A stretch of 7,481 nt of DNA, from positions 1-7,481 of the forward strand of contig SFRS01000029.1 in the NCBI GenBank assembly GCA_004562175.1. The letters are read 5' to 3'. The stretch comes from a bacterium (lineage in GTDB: Bacteria; Bacillota; Negativicutes; Acidaminococcales; Acidaminococcaceae). Shown piece by piece: positions 5,517 through 7,481 of this stretch; position 1 is the stretch's first letter, and every line of letters starts with the position of its first letter. The position numbers and the translations under genes were made by a program. The notes under the pieces were generated by a model, which searched no databases, was not told the origin of the DNA, and worked only from the letters and a program-made list of their open reading frames with translations.

Positions 5517-6317
5517 TTATTCGACCTCCTTTTGCACAGCATTGACAAATTCGGCAGCAGTTGCGGCGTTCACGCCCAAGGCCGAGGCCAAGGCGGCCAC
5601 GGTGGGGCGACGCAAGCCCCAGCGCTCCACGGGCTGGCTGCCATCGAAGAGCTCTGCCGGCGTACCATCGTACACCTTGCGACCGTTGTGCAAAACGATG
5701 GCACGCTTCGCATAGCGGCGCACGATATCCATGTCGTGGGAAATAAGCACCACGGTAATGCCACGCTTCTCGTTGATGGCCTTCAAATATTCCATCATAC
5801 CCTCTTTTTCCAAGGCATCCTGGCCATTGGTGATTTCGTCCAAAATCAGGGTGCGCGGGTTCAAGGCCAAGGCCGCAGCCACGCCCAAGCGACGCTTTTG
5901 GCCGAAGCTCAAGAGACGGGGATACTCATTTTGTAGCTCCGTGAGCCCCATAGCCTCCAAAGCCTCCGTAGTTTGGCGTTTGATGGTCTCCTCGGTGAGC
6001 TTTTTGGCGCGAGGACCATAGGCCACCTCGTCAAAAACTGTATCCTCCAAAATCTGCAAATCGGGATTTTGGAAAACATAACCAATTTTGTCCGCCAAAT
6101 CCGCCGGCTCGCATTTCACAATGTCCTCCCCATCCACCAGCACTTGACCGCTGCGGGGATGGCACAAAGCCATAAAGAGACGGCTCAGGGTAGTTTTGCC
6201 GCTGCCGTTGTGACCCAAGAGAGCCACAAATTCGCCGTCCTCAATACAGCATTCCATATCGTTGATAACAGGCTGCCCACGCAAGTAGGCAAAATTCACA
6301 TTCTTAGCCTCCAGCAT
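5517..6317 (-). CDS. ecfA: ECF transporter ATPase EcfA (CbiO-like) with variant signature motif
   Basis: A 266-residue ABC ATPase, one half of the heterodimer driving the ECF importer on the cytoplasmic face. Walker A GHNGSGKT (35-42), Q-loop Q83 (VFQNPDLQI), Walker B with catalytic Glu (LILDE, D160/E161) and switch His194 (ISHD) are all intact. The signature is LSFGQ (136-140) instead of LSGGQ, and the following loop is ITNGQD rather than the common PTAGLD. The C-terminal 40 residues (after RRPTVAALASALG) are an extension of the kind seen in EcfA proteins. Its ATG shares its A with the TGA of the upstream ATPase gene (1-nt overlap), with GGGAGGG 7 nt upstream, so the two halves are probably made in equal amounts. 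Confidence 0.9.
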   Translation of the reverse strand: MLEAKNVNFAYLRGQPVINDMECCIEDGEFVALLGHNGSGKTTLSRLFMALCHPRSGQVLVDGEDIVKCEPADLADKIGYVFQNPDLQILEDTVFDEVAYGPRAKKLTEETIKRQTTEALEAMGLTELQNEYPRLLSFGQKRRLGVAAALALNPRTLILDEITNGQDALEKEGMMEYLKAINEKRGITVVLISHDMDIVRRYAKRAIVLHNGRKVYDGTPAELFDGSQPVERWGLRRPTVAALASALGVNAATAAEFVNAVQKEVE

Positions 6318-7186
6318 CAGTCAGCCCTCCCTTCACCTGCAACAATACCAAAGGTCTTGAAATCGGCCAAAGCATCTGCTTCACTACGCCAATCGCCCAA
6401 GTCCACATGGAGCTTTTCCTCTAGGCCCAGCTTTACCTGCCACAGGGTCGGCAAAAGCGGGCGTAATTCCTTGTCCTCATACATTTTCGGCGCTGCTGCC
6501 TCGAAGGCATCCGCAGCCACCAGCTCACCATTTTTCAACACGATCATGTCGCTCACATAGGGCAGCAAATAATCCATGCGATGCTCCACCGCCACAATGG
6601 TGGTGCCATAGCGCTGATGGATATCCCACACTAATTTATACAGGGATTGGGCGCCATCCGGGTCCATGGCGGACACGGGCTCGTCCAAAACAATGATTTC
6701 CGGATGTACAGCCAAGGTTGCTGCCAAAAGCAAGCGTTGGCGCTGGCCACCGCTGAGCTCGTCTAATTGATAGCTTTCGCGACCGGGCAGGCCCACGTCC
6801 TCCAAGGCGCGACTGGTGCGCTCCGCGATTTCCTCCGGCTTGAAGCCATGGTTCAACAGAGCGAAGGCAATTTCCTCCCCCGCCGTGAGGGAAACCAGCT
6901 GGCTTTCGTAGTCCTCCATAATGAAGCCCACGCGCATAGCAATGTCGGACACGCGCTTGCCCTTGGTGCTTTCACCGTGCACCTGCACATCGCCACTATA
7001 GCGACCACCCATATAATAGGGCACGATACCGGTCATGGCCTTGCAGAGGGTGGTTTTGCCGGCACCACTGGGTCCGGTGATGGCCGTAAAGCTGCCCTTT
7101 TTTATATCCAAATTGATATCCTTCAGCACCAAATCGGAGCGTTTATAGGCAAAGTAAAAGTTCTCGAGCTTAATAACACTTTCCAT
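6317..7186 (-). CDS. ecfA: ECF transporter ATPase EcfA, second subunit with canonical motifs
   Basis: A 289-residue ABC ATPase, the other half of the ECF motor. Walker A GPSGAGKT (38-45), an EcfA-type Q-loop (MEDYESQ, Q96), signature LSGGQRQR (from 144), Walker B IIVLDEP (D168/E169), D-loop SAMDPDG and switch His202 (VEHRMD) are all canonical. The C-terminal part (about 230-289) is divergent and probably forms the dimerisation extension. The ATG directly follows the TAA of the upstream gene (TAAATG, no gap), with AGGAGG 8 nt upstream. Order and spacing S-A-A-T argue for a dedicated importer with its own S component, rather than a shared module alone. Confidence 0.9.
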   Translation of the reverse strand: MESVIKLENFYFAYKRSDLVLKDINLDIKKGSFTAITGPSGAGKTTLCKAMTGIVPYYMGGRYSGDVQVHGESTKGKRVSDIAMRVGFIMEDYESQLVSLTAGEEIAFALLNHGFKPEEIAERTSRALEDVGLPGRESYQLDELSGGQRQRLLLAATLAVHPEIIVLDEPVSAMDPDGAQSLYKLVWDIHQRYGTTIVAVEHRMDYLLPYVSDMIVLKNGELVAADAFEAAAPKMYEDKELRPLLPTLWQVKLGLEEKLHVDLGDWRSEADALADFKTFGIVAGEGRAD

Positions 7187-7481
7187 TTATTTTTCCTCCT
7201 CCTGAAAATAGAACAGCTTGCGCACCGGCGCATAGAGGAAAAAGGTAATGAGACCATTTAATAAAGCCACAATGGCCACAACGGGCAGCATGGCAAAAAT
7301 CCACACATGCAAAGGCAGACCCAAAACCAGCTTCAAAATGAAGGTGAAGAGGCCACCGCTGGCCATGGTGGCCAAAACGCCCGTAATAAAGGGGCGCCGC
7401 TTCCATTCGCCAATACCGGCAGCGAACATAGCCTTCACCAGGATACAGCAGGTGGTAGCACCGGCCAATTCACTGGCCACA
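7187..7481 (-). CDS. Probable ECF S component, C-terminal 97 residues (gene cut by window edge)
   Basis: An open frame enters from the right edge and ends in TAA at 7189-7187. The part seen is very hydrophobic, with likely membrane helices at about residues 5-22, 32-54 and 57-86 (counting from the first full codon), and it ends in a charged tail (YAPVRKLFYFQEEEK). This size, the final helix ending in PVRK, and the position directly before two EcfA genes and ecfT fit a substrate-binding S component. There is no Walker motif or extracytoplasmic domain. The substrate cannot be deduced from the fragment. A GTG at 7480 is internal rather than a start, since the frame stays open to the edge and no ribosome site can be judged. 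Confidence 0.65.
   Translation of the reverse strand, partial: VASELAGATTCCILVKAMFAAGIGEWKRRPFITGVLATMASGGLFTFILKLVLGLPLHVWIFAMLPVVAIVALLNGLITFFLYAPVRKLFYFQEEEK

Noticed and set aside
5096..7261. Plus-strand open frames across the ECF genes (for example 5229-5936 and 6767-7261)
   Set aside because: The minus-strand frames carry complete ABC and EcfT motifs. The plus frames are low-complexity, His/Ala/Gln-rich shadows.

Overview
The window is about 7.5 kb of bacterial DNA in which every gene I can support lies on the minus strand. It combines an outer-membrane two-partner-secretion (TpsB) protein with features typical of Firmicutes: strong AGGAGG ribosome sites, a LytS-like histidine kinase and an energy-coupling-factor (ECF) transporter. 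This suggests a diderm Firmicute of the Negativicutes (Acidaminococcus/Phascolarctobacterium/Selenomonas-like). The assignment is inference from gene content, not a database match.

In the direction of transcription (high to low coordinates) there are three units. (1) 7481-4847 is a tightly packed ECF vitamin/metal importer operon: the C-terminal part of a membrane protein that is probably the substrate-binding S component (cut by the window edge), two ABC ATPases and the transmembrane EcfT. Adjacent genes overlap by 1 nt or are 0-1 nt apart. It ends at a strong hairpin at 4765-4805. (2) 4685-2478 is a two-component operon with a good promoter: a multi-TM sensor kinase, then, one base after its stop, a response regulator with a receiver domain and a SARP/OmpR-like winged-helix output domain. 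It ends at a perfect 10-bp hairpin. (3) 2276-1 is a TpsB transporter gene followed after 31 nt by a YbjN-like gene that runs off the left edge.

The most unusual part is the 471-bp gap at 2054-2524. It holds two copies of a 21-bp box, 201 bp apart. Each begins in the U-tract of an upstream terminator and is followed after exactly 9 nt by a TG-extended -10 element (TGCTATACT and TGCTAAAAT). The spacers between box and -10 are unrelated in sequence. I read these as two co-regulated minus-strand promoters. The first would make a roughly 160-nt RNA without an evident reading frame, ending at a GNRA-capped hairpin. The second would drive tpsB. The adjacent two-component system is an obvious candidate regulator, but nothing in the sequence proves it binds the box.

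A working model is that an envelope signal sensed by the kinase activates the regulator, which controls a small RNA (or attenuated leader) and a TpsB secretion pore. The ECF importer appears to be an unrelated neighbour. No tRNA, rRNA, CRISPR array, insertion sequence or integrase was seen.
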